DNA of 64,000 nt, from assembly GCA_044221335.1 (NCBI GenBank), contig JBGAPI010000019.1, forward strand, positions 26,042 to 90,041. Direction: 5' to 3'. Source of the DNA: JBGAPI01 sp044221335 (GTDB lineage Bacteria; Pseudomonadota; Gammaproteobacteria; Xanthomonadales; Ahniellaceae). Position 1 is the first letter of the stretch; each line of letters starts with the position of its first letter. The notes beneath the pieces were generated by a model. It saw nothing but the letters and a program-made list of their open reading frames with translations, was not told the origin of the DNA and did no database searches. Below are positions 54,312 to 62,843 of the stretch, one piece after another. The position numbers and the translations under genes are program-made.

Positions 54312-55046
54312 TCAGTCCGTTGTCGCCGCCGTCGAGTCGTAGCGGCGCCACACCGGCGGAGCCTTCGCGCTCTTCTCGATCGCCGCGAGGCGCGCCTCGT
54401 GCGCCGCGAGATCGGCCGCCCCGGCGAGAATCCGCGGCAGCGGGCCCAGCGGCAGCTGCGCCGCGCTCCCGGCGGTACTGTCGGCGGTGCGCTCGCCGAC
54501 GTCGAGGGCCAGGTCGAGGCTGACCTGGCCCGCGGTCATGGCGAGATAGACCTCGGCCAGCAGAGACGCGTCGAGCAGCGCGCCGTGCAGCTCGCGCTTG
54601 CTGGCGTCGACCTCGAAGCGCTTGCACAGGGCGTCCAGCGTGTTGCGCTGGCCCGGGAAGCGCTCGCGCGCCGCGAGCAGCGTGTCGATCACCGGCAGCC
54701 GTTGCGCCAGCGGCGCCAGGCCCGGGTCGATGCGGGCGTACTCGGCATCGAGGAAGCCGAGGTCGAAGCTCGCGTTGTGGATGATCAGCTCGGCGCCGGC
54801 GAGATAGTCGGAAAGACGCCCGGCGACGTCCGCGAAGCGCGGCTTGTCGGCGAGGAAGGCCTCGGTGATGCCGTGCACCTCGAGCGCGCCCTGGTCGATC
54901 TGCCGCTCGGGATTGAGATAGACGTGGAAGTCGTTGCCGCTGCGGCGCCGCTCGAGCAGCTCGACGATGCCGATCTCGATGATCCGATGACCCTTCGCCG
55001 CCTCGAGACCGGTGGTTTCGGTGTCAAGCACCAGTTGCCGGCTCAT
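54312..55046 (-). CDS. dnaQ: DNA polymerase III epsilon subunit (proofreading exonuclease)
   Basis: A 244-residue DEDDh exonuclease: ExoI VLDTETTGLEAAKGHRIIEI (Asp8, Glu10), ExoII ELIIHNASFDLGFLDAEYAR, ExoIII ELHGALLDASLLAEVYLAM (His and Asp). It proofreads during replication. It overlaps the upstream rnhA by four bases (ATGA), the usual rnhA-dnaQ pair, here co-oriented. Confidence 0.95.
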   Translation of the reverse strand: MSRQLVLDTETTGLEAAKGHRIIEIGIVELLERRRSGNDFHVYLNPERQIDQGALEVHGITEAFLADKPRFADVAGRLSDYLAGAELIIHNASFDLGFLDAEYARIDPGLAPLAQRLPVIDTLLAARERFPGQRNTLDALCKRFEVDASKRELHGALLDASLLAEVYLAMTAGQVSLDLALDVGERTADSTAGSAAQLPLGPLPRILAGAADLAAHEARLAAIEKSAKAPPVWRRYDSTAATTD

Positions 55047-55555
55047 TCGACGTCCCCGGCGAGGCGCGCGATCGCCGCGCGGGCCGCGCGGTCGACACGT
55101 TCGTTCTCCGCGTGGCCCGCGTGCCCCTTCACCCAGTGCCAGCGCACGGTGTGGCGGACGCACTGCTGGTCGAGACGCTCCCACAGGTCCTTGTTCTTGA
55201 CCGGCTTCTTGTCGGCGGTCTGCCAGTGGCGCCGCTTCCAGTTCGGCAGCCACTCCGTCAGCCCCTGCATCACGTACTTGGAATCGGTGTACAGGTCGAC
55301 CGTGCAGGCGCGCTTCAGGCTCTCCAGCGCTTCGATCGCGGCCATCATCTCCATCCGGTTGTTGGTGGTGGCGCGCTCGGCGCCGTCGATCAGGCGTTCG
55401 CGGCCGGCGTAGCGCAGCAGCGCGGCCCAGCCGCCGGGCCCGGGATTGCCGGAACAGGCGCCGTCGGTGAACACCTCGACCGCCGTCGACGCCGCGTCCC
55501 CGGTCGCCGCCGCGCCGGAGCGGCGTGTCGCCTCGGCTCGTGCGTCAACGGCCAT
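55043..55555 (-). CDS. rnhA: Ribonuclease HI
   Basis: A 170-residue enzyme that cuts the RNA strand of RNA/DNA hybrids. Active-site residues are Asp31 (VEVFTDGACSGNPGPGGW), Glu69 (TTNNRMEMMAAIEAL), Asp91 (DLYTDSKYVMQG), His145 (WVKGHAGH) and Asp155 (NERVDRAAR). The N-terminus is about 25 residues longer than in E. coli and is low-complexity; no later in-frame ATG lies before the catalytic core. It overlaps the methyltransferase gene by 11 bp. Confidence 0.94.
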   Translation of the reverse strand: MAVDARAEATRRSGAAATGDAASTAVEVFTDGACSGNPGPGGWAALLRYAGRERLIDGAERATTNNRMEMMAAIEALESLKRACTVDLYTDSKYVMQGLTEWLPNWKRRHWQTADKKPVKNKDLWERLDQQCVRHTVRWHWVKGHAGHAENERVDRAARAAIARLAGDVE

Positions 55556-56231
55556 TGGCGCCGCGCGCGGTGGCGGAGAAGGTCGTCACCAGCGGCGACG
55601 CCGGGGCCGCCGGGGCGCGGACCGGCCGCGGCAGCGCGATGACGCGCGCCACGCGCTTTTCCGCGCGGATCACATAGGCGCTGCGCAAGGGGGCGGTCCA
55701 ATGCGGTCCCGCAGCCATCGCAGTGGTGCCCGGCAGCCAGGCCCCGAGACGGACCAGTTCCAGCGGCGTCAGCCCGAGCCGACCGAGCAGGGCCCCGGCA
55801 CGCCCGGGCGCACTGGTCGACCAGCCGCTGGACTTGTCGCGCCGCCACGCCGGTGAGCACGGCGACAGGGGATTGCCGCCGAACAGCCACAGGCAGCCGC
55901 CATCGGCGAGGCTGCGCACGGACTCGGCCAGCAGGGCCATGGAAGCCGCGGAGGGATCGATCACGTGCTGCAGGACGATCTCGTCGAGGCTGCCGTCGGA
56001 CACCGGCCAGAGACCGAGGTCGCAGCGGACACAGCCGTCGCCGCGGCGCTCCGCGCCGACGGTGAGCAGCTGGAAGCCCTCGACCGCCTCGGCCTGCGGC
56101 GCCAGCCACCAGCGAGGCCCGCGGCTGCGCGCCGGCGCGCGCGCGGCAAGCCACTCGCGTTCGAAGCGCAGCAGGGCGGAGAGGCCGGGCGGCAGGGAAT
56201 GGGAAAGCGACGGTTTCGGAGTCATGAACAT
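55545..56231 (-). CDS. SAM-dependent methyltransferase-like protein
   Basis: A 228-residue protein in the position and style of E. coli yafS, a methyltransferase-domain protein next to rnhA/dnaQ. Segments include FEREWLAARAPA, RCDLGLWPVSDGSLDEIVLQ (acidic motif II region), DGGCLWLFGGNPLSPCS and LGRLGLTPLELVRLGAWLPG. The glycine-rich SAM motif I is weak, so activity is uncertain. ATG 56231 or 56225 could both start it; neither has a clear ribosome site. It is divergent from gloB. Confidence 0.75.
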   Translation of the reverse strand: MFMTPKPSLSHSLPPGLSALLRFEREWLAARAPARSRGPRWWLAPQAEAVEGFQLLTVGAERRGDGCVRCDLGLWPVSDGSLDEIVLQHVIDPSAASMALLAESVRSLADGGCLWLFGGNPLSPCSPAWRRDKSSGWSTSAPGRAGALLGRLGLTPLELVRLGAWLPGTTAMAAGPHWTAPLRSAYVIRAEKRVARVIALPRPVRAPAAPASPLVTTFSATARGANGR

Positions 56232-56296
56232 CGATTGTGATACAAGCCCACGCTCGGCGGAATCGGCATCGTGTCGGGCCCGCCCTGGGGGACGCG

Positions 56297-56329
56297 ATGC
56301 GGGTCGTCGGAGTACCGGCATTCGCCAAC
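56297..56329 (+). repeat. Partial duplication of the gloB start region
   Basis: ATGCGGGTCGTCGGAGTACC (and the following bases) matches the true gloB start at 56391 (ATGCGTGTCGTCGCGGTACC...) at most positions over about 33 bp, 94 bp apart. The copy would read MRVVGVPAFAN and then leaves the gloB sequence. Confidence 0.65.
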
Positions 56330-56390
56330 AGACGGACACTGGCGTTGCCGGTCGACCCGACCGGCAGCGCCGCTTGATCGAGGTCGCCTG

Positions 56391-57161
56391 ATGCGTGTCG
56401 TCGCGGTACCGGCGTTTGCCGACAACTACCTCTGGATGCTTATCGGCGACGACGGTGCGGCATCCGTCGTCGATCCCGGCGACGCCGCGGCGATCGCGGC
56501 CGCGCTCGACCGCGAGCGCGCCACGCTGCGCGCGATCCTGATCACCCACCACCACGACGACCACATCGGCGGCGCCGCGGAACTCGCGTCCCTGCACCGC
56601 GTGCCGGTCTACGGTCCGGACGACCCGCGCATCCCGATGGTGACGGACGTGGTCGGCGACGGCGCACGCTTGCGGCTGCCCGGGTGGCCGCTGGAGTTCG
56701 CCGTGCTGGCGGTTCCGGGCCATACCCGAAGCCACATCGCCTATTCCGACGGCCGGCACCTGTTCTGCGGCGACACCCTGTTCGTCAACGGCTGCGGCCG
56801 GCTGTTCGAAGGCAGTCCCGCGGAGATGCTGGACTCCCTCGACCGGATCGCACGGCTGCCGCCGGAGACCGAGGTCTACTGCGCCCACGAGTACACCGCG
56901 GGCAACTGCCGCTTCGCACTGACCGTCGAACCGGGTAACCGCAGCCTGGTCGAGCGCTACAGCGACGTCGAGCAGCGCCGCGCGGGCGGGCTGGCGACGG
57001 TGCCCTCCCGACTCGCCGACGAGATCCGCTGCAATCCCTTCCTGCGCAGCGACAGCCCCGAACTCCGCCGCGCCTGCGCGGCGGCCACCGGCGTCGAGGC
57101 GCCGGACCGGCTGGCCGTCTTCACCTGGCTGCGCCGTGGCAAGGACGGATTCCGTGGCTGA
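56391..57161 (+). CDS. gloB: Hydroxyacylglutathione hydrolase (glyoxalase II)
   Basis: A 256-residue metallo-beta-lactamase-fold enzyme that splits S-lactoylglutathione. Metal site: LITHHHDDHIGG (HxHxDH) near residue 52, His in VPGHTRSHIAY, Asp in LFCGDTLFVNGCGRLFEG, His in YCAHEYT. The C-terminal glutathione-binding part has RCNPFLR. The usual length is kept. ATG 56391 (MRVVAVPAFADNYLWML). It overlaps the next gene. Confidence 0.96.
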   Translation: MRVVAVPAFADNYLWMLIGDDGAASVVDPGDAAAIAAALDRERATLRAILITHHHDDHIGGAAELASLHRVPVYGPDDPRIPMVTDVVGDGARLRLPGWPLEFAVLAVPGHTRSHIAYSDGRHLFCGDTLFVNGCGRLFEGSPAEMLDSLDRIARLPPETEVYCAHEYTAGNCRFALTVEPGNRSLVERYSDVEQRRAGGLATVPSRLADEIRCNPFLRSDSPELRRACAAATGVEAPDRLAVFTWLRRGKDGFRG

Positions 57162-58527
57162 CGGCGATCGCCTGTCCGCCCGACCGGCGCGACCGCTCGC
57201 GCTCGGCCTCGTGACGCTCGCGCTCGCCGGCTGCGGCAGCGTCGGACTGCGCGAACCGGCCTCCATCCCGTCGCCACTGCCGGACGCGAACGGCGTCACC
57301 GCGACGCCGCTGCCGGAGCACCCGACAGCGGTCGCGGCGACCGAGGAAGCGGACGACGACGCCTTCGCCCGCTTCCAGTCCCGTCTCGGCCGCTTCGACT
57401 GCGGGGACGACGCGCTGATCCGCCAGTGGCAGCGCACCTATGCGCCGGCCTGGCCGCATTTCGCCAACGCGATGGACCGCTCGCTGCCGGCGCTGCTCTA
57501 CGTCTCCGACCTGCTGGAGGAAAAGCACCTGCCGAGCGAGTTCGCGCTGCTGCCGGTGGTGGAGAGCTGGTACCAGGCGCTACCGGGGCGCGGCGACAAT
57601 CCGGCCGGCTTCTGGCAGTTCACCCGACCGACCGCGCGCGACTACAACCTCGTCATCGATGCGCGCCAGGATCAGCGGCTCGACCTGGTGCCCTCCTCGC
57701 ACGCCGCCGTCGACCATCTCGCCGTGCTGGCCGAGGAGTTCGACCACGACTGGAAGCTGGTGGACTTCGCCTACAACGCCGGGCACTTCGTGGTGATCGG
57801 CGCGCAGAAGCGCACCACGCCCGAGCGGGTCGCCGCCGCAATGCCGAAGACCACCCGCGAGCACTGGGCGAAGCTGTGCGCGCTGACGGCGATCCTGCGC
57901 AATCCCAACTCCCACGGCTACCGCCCGCAGACACCGGCGGCCGCCGCGCGACTGGTCGAATGGCAGGCGCCGCTGGAGCTCGACTGGTCGTTCCTGGCCG
58001 GGCTGCTGGACCTCGCGCCGGCGAAGCTGCAGGAATTCAACGGCGGCGCCGTTCGCGGCAGCATCGCGGCCGGTGCGCGCCTGGCGCTGCCGGCCGCGGG
58101 TGCGCGCCGCGTCGATTCGGCGCTGGCCGGATTGCCGCCCGGCTGGGGCAGTGGCTGGAGCCGGACGAGCGTGTCCGCTGACGACACCTGGTCGACGCTC
58201 GCGCACGGCGACGCCGGGATCGCTGCGCGCCTGGCACAGGTCAACGGCATGCCGATCGATGCGGCACTGACCCCGGGGCAGCCGGTGTGGCTGCATTCCG
58301 AGGCGCCGCCGCCCGCCGCCGCCGCGGCACCGGCTGCCACCGACAAGAGTGCGAACAGCGGCCTCCACATCGTCCGCTCCGGCGAGTCGTTGTGGACGAT
58401 CGCCCGCAAGTACGGCGTCACCATCGAGCAGTTGAAGACCTGGAACCGCCTCGGAAAGACCGCACTGTCGATCGGCCAGAACCTCCGCATCAGCGCACCG
58501 GACACCGCTGGTCCGATCGGAAAATAG
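57154..58527 (+). CDS. MltD-like lytic transglycosylase lipoprotein with LysM
   Basis: A 457-residue lipoprotein (lipobox LAGC near residue 24). The catalytic SLT domain has LPSEFALLPVVESWYQA (catalytic Glu), GDNPAGFWQFTRPTARDYNL and VDFAYNAGHFVV. A linker and a C-terminal LysM motif follow (LHIVRSGESLWTIARKYGVT, then LSIGQNLRI). E. coli MltD has two LysM motifs; here only one complete copy is seen. It cuts peptidoglycan from the periplasmic side. GTG 57154 with AAGGA eight bases upstream is preferred to GTG 57136. It overlaps the gloB stop. Confidence 0.9.
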   Translation: MADGDRLSARPARPLALGLVTLALAGCGSVGLREPASIPSPLPDANGVTATPLPEHPTAVAATEEADDDAFARFQSRLGRFDCGDDALIRQWQRTYAPAWPHFANAMDRSLPALLYVSDLLEEKHLPSEFALLPVVESWYQALPGRGDNPAGFWQFTRPTARDYNLVIDARQDQRLDLVPSSHAAVDHLAVLAEEFDHDWKLVDFAYNAGHFVVIGAQKRTTPERVAAAMPKTTREHWAKLCALTAILRNPNSHGYRPQTPAAAARLVEWQAPLELDWSFLAGLLDLAPAKLQEFNGGAVRGSIAAGARLALPAAGARRVDSALAGLPPGWGSGWSRTSVSADDTWSTLAHGDAGIAARLAQVNGMPIDAALTPGQPVWLHSEAPPPAAAAAPAATDKSANSGLHIVRSGESLWTIARKYGVTIEQLKTWNRLGKTALSIGQNLRISAPDTAGPIGK

Positions 58528-58538
58528 CTCTCCATTGA

Positions 58539-58601
58539 GGGTGGATGCCCGCACTCGGCAGCCACGCTGCGTTGCCCCGCCCGGGCATCCACCCATACAC
58601 T
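58539..58601 (+). promoter_or_regulatory. fabI promoter region with long inverted repeat
   Basis: 13-bp arms GGGTGGATGCCCG (58539-58551) and CGGGCATCCACCC (58582-58594) flank a 30-bp loop. A TTGCCC -35 (58572-58577) and TACACT -10 (58596-58601) lie 18 bp apart, about 30 bp before the fabI start. The inverted repeat may end the upstream transcript or regulate fabI. Confidence 0.5.
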
Positions 58602-58630
58602 GCCGCCCGATTTTTTCGAAGGAGCCACCC

Positions 58631-59413
58631 ATGGGATTTCTTGCCGGCAAGCGCGCGCTGATCGTCGGTGTCGCCAGTAGCCGTTCGATCGCCACCGGCA
58701 TCGCCGACGCGATGCACCGCGAGGGCGCCAAGCTCGCGTTCACCTACCAGAACGACAAGCTGAAGAGCCGCGTCGAGGAAGCGGCGGCGGCCTGCAACAG
58801 CGACATCGTGCTGCCCTGCGACGTCGCCCACGACTCCGAGATCGACACGGTGATCAACGCGCTCGGCGAGCGCTGGGGCGGCATCGACGTGCTGGTGCAC
58901 TCGGTCGGCTACGCGCCGCGCGAGGCGATCACCGGCGACTTCCTCGACAACATCAGCCGCGAGGCCTCGGCCATCGCCCACGACATCTCGAGCTATTCGC
59001 TGGCGGCGCTGGCCAAGGCCGCGCGTCCGCTGATGAAGGGACGCGCCTCGTCGGTGCTGACCCTGTCCTACCTCGGCGCCGTGCGCGCGATGGCGAACTA
59101 CAACGTGATGGGCCTCGCCAAGGCCAGCCTCGAGGCCAACGTGCGCTACCTCGCCCGCTGCCTCGGCCCGGACGGCATCCGCGTCAACGCGATCTCGGCC
59201 GGCCCGATCAAGACCCTGGCCGCCGCCGGCATCGCCGATTTCCGCAAGATGCTGCACCACGTCGAGGAGACCGCGCCGCTGCGCCGTTCGGTCACCATCG
59301 AGGACGTCGGCAACGTCGCCGCGTTCCTGTGTTCGGACCTGGCCGCCGGCGTGACCGGCGAGATCACCTACGTCGACGCCGGCTACAACGTCCTCGGCAT
59401 GACCGGCATCTGA
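58631..59413 (+). CDS. fabI: Enoyl-ACP reductase (NADH) FabI
   Basis: A 260-residue short-chain-dehydrogenase-type enzyme that reduces enoyl-ACP in the last step of fatty acid elongation. It has KRALIVGVASSRSIATGIAD (nucleotide site), LVHSVGYAPREA, and the active-site block LSYLGAVRAMANYNVMGLAK with the two Tyr and the Lys of FabI, followed by ASLEANVRYLA and NAISAGPIKTLAAAGI. AAGGAG precedes ATG 58631. Confidence 0.97.
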   Translation: MGFLAGKRALIVGVASSRSIATGIADAMHREGAKLAFTYQNDKLKSRVEEAAAACNSDIVLPCDVAHDSEIDTVINALGERWGGIDVLVHSVGYAPREAITGDFLDNISREASAIAHDISSYSLAALAKAARPLMKGRASSVLTLSYLGAVRAMANYNVMGLAKASLEANVRYLARCLGPDGIRVNAISAGPIKTLAAAGIADFRKMLHHVEETAPLRRSVTIEDVGNVAAFLCSDLAAGVTGEITYVDAGYNVLGMTGI

Positions 59414-59427
59414 TCGCGGCCGTCTCT

Positions 59428-59462
59428 CGGAATTCAGCGCGCCTGCGGCGCACTGAATTCCG
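59428..59462 (+). terminator. Long hairpin downstream of fabI
   Basis: CGGAATTCAG pairs with CTGAATTCCG around a GC-rich inner stem with loop TGC. It has no T-run. Likely a transcript end or stabiliser for fabI. Confidence 0.45.
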
Positions 59463-59514
59463 CAATCGTGGGCTGTCGCTCCGGTGGGTCGAGTCGCCAG
59501 AGCGTTCTTGAAAG

Positions 59515-59550
59515 GAAGATGGCTGCACGAGACCTCGGGCGGCCATTTTT
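59515..59550 (+). terminator. Possible Rho-independent terminator of fabI
   Basis: GAAGATGGC (59515-59523) pairs with GCCATTTTT (59542-59550), the T-run being part of the right arm, then CTTT. It lies about 100 bp after fabI. Confidence 0.4.
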
Positions 59551-59653
59551 CTTTGCGCTACCGGAATTTCCGGAAGCCTGAGCCCAACGGACTCTTCGCC
59601 GGCCGCCAGCCAGCCTCCTCGAACCGCCTGGAAGGCGGCTCGGTGACGAAGGA

Positions 59654-60028
59654 TCACTGCAAGAGCTTGAACCCGACGCAGACGACGGCCGCGATGAAAA
59701 AGCAGGCCTCGATCGAACGCTCCAGCGCGAACCATTTGCCGGCAGTCGTCAGCAAGGGGGCCGCAGGGACCCGAAGGAGCGCGACCGACGCGACCGCGCG
59801 AAGCGCCGCACGGAGGGCCCCGATGAGCATCAACACCGCCAGCCCGATGGCAGCACCGCGAGACCAGCTGGCGAGCCGCACGGCACCGTAGGCCAGGGTG
59901 ACCAAGCCGATTGCCAGGTCCGTCGGCGCTCCGTAGAAGCCGGCGACGTGACGCTTCCGTGCCATGAAGCGGGCGAACTCGCTTCGCTCCTGTTTCGACT
60001 GGGGCTCGAACAGCATGCGTCGCACCAT
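59654..60028 (-). CDS. Hypothetical small membrane protein
   Basis: A frame of 124 residues from ATG 60028 (or 120 from 60016) with three hydrophobic stretches (DLAIGLVTLAYGAVRLASW, AAIGLAVLMLIGALRAALRA, IEACFFIAAVVCVGFKLL) and a charged N-terminus (FEPQSKQERSEFARFMARKR). The composition is plausible for a membrane protein, but no ribosome site is clear and no family is recognised. The gap from 59414 has no better candidate. Confidence 0.4.
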   Translation of the reverse strand: MVRRMLFEPQSKQERSEFARFMARKRHVAGFYGAPTDLAIGLVTLAYGAVRLASWSRGAAIGLAVLMLIGALRAALRAVASVALLRVPAAPLLTTAGKWFALERSIEACFFIAAVVCVGFKLLQ

Positions 60029-60056
60029 GGGGCGTGAGCGCCAACCAGAACCAGTC

Positions 60057-60089
60057 AAAAAAAATGGCCGTCCAGCATCCCGGACGGCC
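60057..60089 (-). terminator. Rho-independent terminator of ppiD
   Basis: On the minus strand GGCCGTCC, an 8-base loop and GGACGGCC are followed by eight or more T. A classic intrinsic terminator about 60-90 bp after the ppiD stop. Confidence 0.9.
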
Positions 60090-60147
60090 ACCGACTCGCG
60101 CCGCTCTCCGATCACGGATTTCGTCGGCGCAGCCGACGGAATCCGAG

Positions 60148-62061
60148 CTACATGCGTTCTTCAGCGATCTTCACTTCCAGGCCGTCGTGCAGCGCGTCGG
60201 TGAAGCCACGCGCGTCGCGGGCAGCCCAGGACTGCTGCAGCATGCGCTTGACGCTGTCCTTCTGCGCGGCCTCGACCTTCGCCGCGTCACCGTCGGTGAC
60301 CGCCGTCAGCTCGACCAGCACGTAGCGCTTTCCACCAATGCTCACCATCGCCCGCGTCGGCTTGTCGGCCGCGGCCGGACGGGCCAGGCGGAAGACTTCC
60401 TTGACGATCTCGCGGTCCTGGTTCATCGCGTTGCGGCCGGCGCCGGCGGCAGTCTGGACGGTAGCCTTGGCCTCGGTGGCGAGCGCATCCAGCGTCGCCC
60501 CCTCGGCGAGGCGCTTCTCCAGGCCCACCGCGAAGTCGCGGGTGCGCTTCTCGGTGCGCTCGGCGACGACACGCGCGGTGATCAGCGGCTTGACCTCGTC
60601 GAGCGTGCGCGGGGCCTTCGGCTTGTGCTCGGCGATCTTGACGATGACGATGTGGTTCGGCGCGATCTCGATGCGGTCGCTCGCGTTGCCGTCGACCAGC
60701 ACCTGATCGGAGAACGCCGCCTTCACCACCGCCGGCGTGGCGGCGATGCCCGAGCCACCCTCGCGGCCGAACGGCGGCGTGTGCAGTACCGGCAGCTTCA
60801 TCTCGTCGGCAATGCCGATCAGGCCGCCCGGCTTGCGGTAGACCTCCTCGATCAGCTTGCCGGCGACCTCGTTGTAGCGGCGCTCGCGCTCGGAATCGAG
60901 GTAGTCGCGCTCGAGGTCGGCACGCACCGCCTCGAACGGCTTCGACTGCTCGGCGCGGACCTCGCGCAGCTGGATCAGGTGGTAGCCCTGGTCGGACTTC
61001 ACCGGCTCGGAGATCGTGTTCGGCGCCATCGCGAACAGCGCCTTCTCGAACTCGCCGCTGACGCTGCCCTTCTCGATGAAGCCGAGGTCGCCGCCCTGGG
61101 CCTTGGAACCGAGATCCTCGGAACTGGCCTTGGCGACTTCGGCGAAGGACTTGCCGCCCTTGATCTCGGCGGCCAGCGCGGTGATCTTGTCGAGCGCGGC
61201 CTTGTCGGCCGCCGCGTCGGCGCCGGCGGCGAGCTTGATCAGGATGTGCGAGGCCTGGCGCTGCTCCGGGCTGACGAAGCGGGTCTTCTCGCGCTCGTAC
61301 TTCTCCTTCAGCGCCGCATCGTCGGCGACGACGTCGAGCGCCATCTTGGCGGCGTCGAGTTCGACGTAGTCGAGCGAGACCTGCTCGGGGATCGAATATT
61401 CGTCCTTGTGCAGCTCGTAGTACGCCGACAGGTCGGCTTCCGCCGGCTGGTCGGTGGGGTCGTTCTGCGGCGGGATCGCGACGAACCTGAAGTCGCGGGT
61501 CTGGTCGCGCAGGCGCAGGTAGCGCTCGACCGCGGCGTCGCTGACGAAGGTCGTCTCACCGATCCGGCCGGGAATGGCGGCGGCGTTCAGCTGCTCGGCG
61601 ATCAGCTGCTCGAACGCGAGCGGCGTACGGCCGTAGGACTGGTTGACGCGCAACTTGTACAGCTGCGGGTCGAACTTGCCGTTGGTCTGGAAGGCCTCGA
61701 ACTTCTCGATCTGCTCGCGCACCGCGGCATCGGTGGCGGCGGCGCCGATGCTCTCGGCCGCGGCCGAGGACAGGCGCTCGTCGACCAGCTGCTCGAGGAG
61801 CTTGCGCTTGAATTCCGGGTTCTCGATCTGCGACGCGTCGTAGGCCGCACCGCGCTGCTGGCGCAGGTTCCGGCGCACGATCTCCATGCGGTCCTTGAAT
61901 TCCGCCGGGGAAATCTCGACCTTGCCGGCCTTCGCGACCCAGGTCTCGGCACGGGCGGAGAAGTAGCTGTTGATGCCGAAGAAGGCGAACGGGACCGACA
62001 ACGCCACCAGAACGGTGGTGGCCAGCCATTTCGGGGTCTTGTCGCGAATCGATTGCAGCAT
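60148..62061 (-). CDS. ppiD: Periplasmic folding chaperone/peptidyl-prolyl isomerase PpiD
   Basis: A 637-residue inner-membrane-anchored SurA-like protein: one N-terminal helix (ATTVLVALSVPFAFFGINSY), a SurA_N-type domain (AEFKDRMEIVRRNLRQQRG, RKLLEQLVDERL), a parvulin domain (QRQASHILIKLAAGADAAAD, LGSKAQGGDLGFIEKGSVSG, EPVKSDQGYHLIQLREVRAE), and a second, less conserved domain. It helps outer-membrane proteins leave the Sec channel. It lies after hupB and the tRNA, as in related genomes. Confidence 0.95.
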   Translation of the reverse strand: MLQSIRDKTPKWLATTVLVALSVPFAFFGINSYFSARAETWVAKAGKVEISPAEFKDRMEIVRRNLRQQRGAAYDASQIENPEFKRKLLEQLVDERLSSAAAESIGAAATDAAVREQIEKFEAFQTNGKFDPQLYKLRVNQSYGRTPLAFEQLIAEQLNAAAIPGRIGETTFVSDAAVERYLRLRDQTRDFRFVAIPPQNDPTDQPAEADLSAYYELHKDEYSIPEQVSLDYVELDAAKMALDVVADDAALKEKYEREKTRFVSPEQRQASHILIKLAAGADAAADKAALDKITALAAEIKGGKSFAEVAKASSEDLGSKAQGGDLGFIEKGSVSGEFEKALFAMAPNTISEPVKSDQGYHLIQLREVRAEQSKPFEAVRADLERDYLDSERERRYNEVAGKLIEEVYRKPGGLIGIADEMKLPVLHTPPFGREGGSGIAATPAVVKAAFSDQVLVDGNASDRIEIAPNHIVIVKIAEHKPKAPRTLDEVKPLITARVVAERTEKRTRDFAVGLEKRLAEGATLDALATEAKATVQTAAGAGRNAMNQDREIVKEVFRLARPAAADKPTRAMVSIGGKRYVLVELTAVTDGDAAKVEAAQKDSVKRMLQQSWAARDARGFTDALHDGLEVKIAEERM

Positions 62062-62084
62062 GGTGGAAACCGCTTCTATGGGCT

Positions 62085-62117
62085 GAAAACAACGAGGGCG
62101 CCGACGCTGGCGCCCTC
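62085..62117 (-). terminator. Terminator hairpin after tRNA-Val
   Basis: GAGGGCGCC, loop of six, GGCGCCCTC, followed on the minus strand by a short T-rich run (GTTGTTTTC). It separates the tRNA from ppiD. Confidence 0.75.
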
Positions 62118-62163
62118 ATGAAGGTGTGGGTCCCGGATTCGGGAACGCCACCTCGGTCGAGTC

Positions 62164-62238
62164 TGGTGGGTGCTGAGGGTTTCGAACCCCCGACCCTCGC
62201 CTTGTAAGGGCGACGCTCTACCGCTGAGCTAAGCACCC
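62164..62238 (-). tRNA. tRNA-Val (anticodon TAC)
   Basis: On the minus strand the acceptor stem GGGTGCT (62238-62232) pairs with AGCACCC near the 3' end. The D-arm is GCTC...GAGC, the anticodon arm TCGCC-CTTACAA-GGCGA (anticodon TAC), the T-arm GGGGG-TTCGAAA-CCCTC (one mismatch), and the encoded 3' CCA is at 62164-62166. The full cloverleaf can be drawn. Confidence 0.97.
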
Positions 62239-62277
62239 GCAAACCTTAAACTTCGCCGCCGATCCGCTTCTTCCGTC

Positions 62278-62304
62278 AACAAACGACCCGCCGAAGCGGG
62301 TCGT
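62278..62304 (-). terminator. Terminator of hupB
   Basis: ACGACCCGC, loop TTCG, GCGGGTCGT and a TTGTTG tail on the minus strand, just before the tRNA. A good intrinsic terminator. Confidence 0.85.
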
Positions 62305-62367
62305 GAAGGCCGAAACCGGAGGCAGCCATGCCACGGTCCCGACGGCAACGCCGCCGGGCGACGCTGC

Positions 62368-62640
62368 TCAGTTGAGCGCGTCCTTGAGCGCCTTGCCGGC
62401 CTTGAACGCAGGGTTCTTCGAGGCCTTGATCTTGATGGTGGCACCGGTGCGCGGATTGCGACCCGTGCGGGCGCCGCGCTTGCGGACAGTGAAGGTGCCG
62501 AAGCCGACCAGCGACACGGAGTCGCCCTTCTTCAGCGCCTTCTTGATCACCTCAACCATCGCATCAACCGCCTTACCGGCGTCAGCCTTCGACAGGTCGG
62601 CGGCGTCGGCAATCGCGGAGACAAAATCAGCCTTGTTCAT
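62368..62640 (-). CDS. hupB: DNA-binding protein HU-beta
   Basis: A 90-residue histone-like protein: MNKADFVSAIADAADLSKAD, DAMVEVIKKALKKGDSVSLV, GFGTFTVRKRGARTGRNPRT, GATIKIKASKNPAFKAGKAL. All HU landmarks (the NPRTG arm tip, the NPAFKAGK C-terminus) are present. It binds and bends DNA without strong sequence preference. It follows lon, with its own promoter, and ends at a strong terminator. Confidence 0.97.
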   Translation of the reverse strand: MNKADFVSAIADAADLSKADAGKAVDAMVEVIKKALKKGDSVSLVGFGTFTVRKRGARTGRNPRTGATIKIKASKNPAFKAGKALKDALN

Positions 62641-62769
62641 TGAGTCACTCCCTCGGAATTCTGCTGGTGGTGTGTCGTGCATTCCGCATCGGTTCGCACC
62701 GGGTCGAATCGATGCAGTGGGTACTCATCCGTCGCTGGATGCGGCATCACTTCTATGCAACGGGCGCTC

Positions 62770-62798
62770 TTTATACCAGTCGATTTTGGGCCACGCAA
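62770..62798 (-). promoter_or_regulatory. hupB promoter
   Basis: On the minus strand TTGCGT (62798-62793), 17 bp, TATAAA (62775-62770). The gene starts about 130 bp downstream with GAGGGAGTGA as ribosome site. Confidence 0.65.
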
Positions 62799-62843
62799 CG
62801 GGATTTTCACGCAAATCGCTAGCAAAAATGCGGGTTCCAACCT

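Noticed and set aside
60034..62121. 695-codon plus-strand frame opposite ppiD
   Set aside because: Low-complexity antisense shadow. PpiD domains are on the minus strand and the ppiD terminator overlaps its start.
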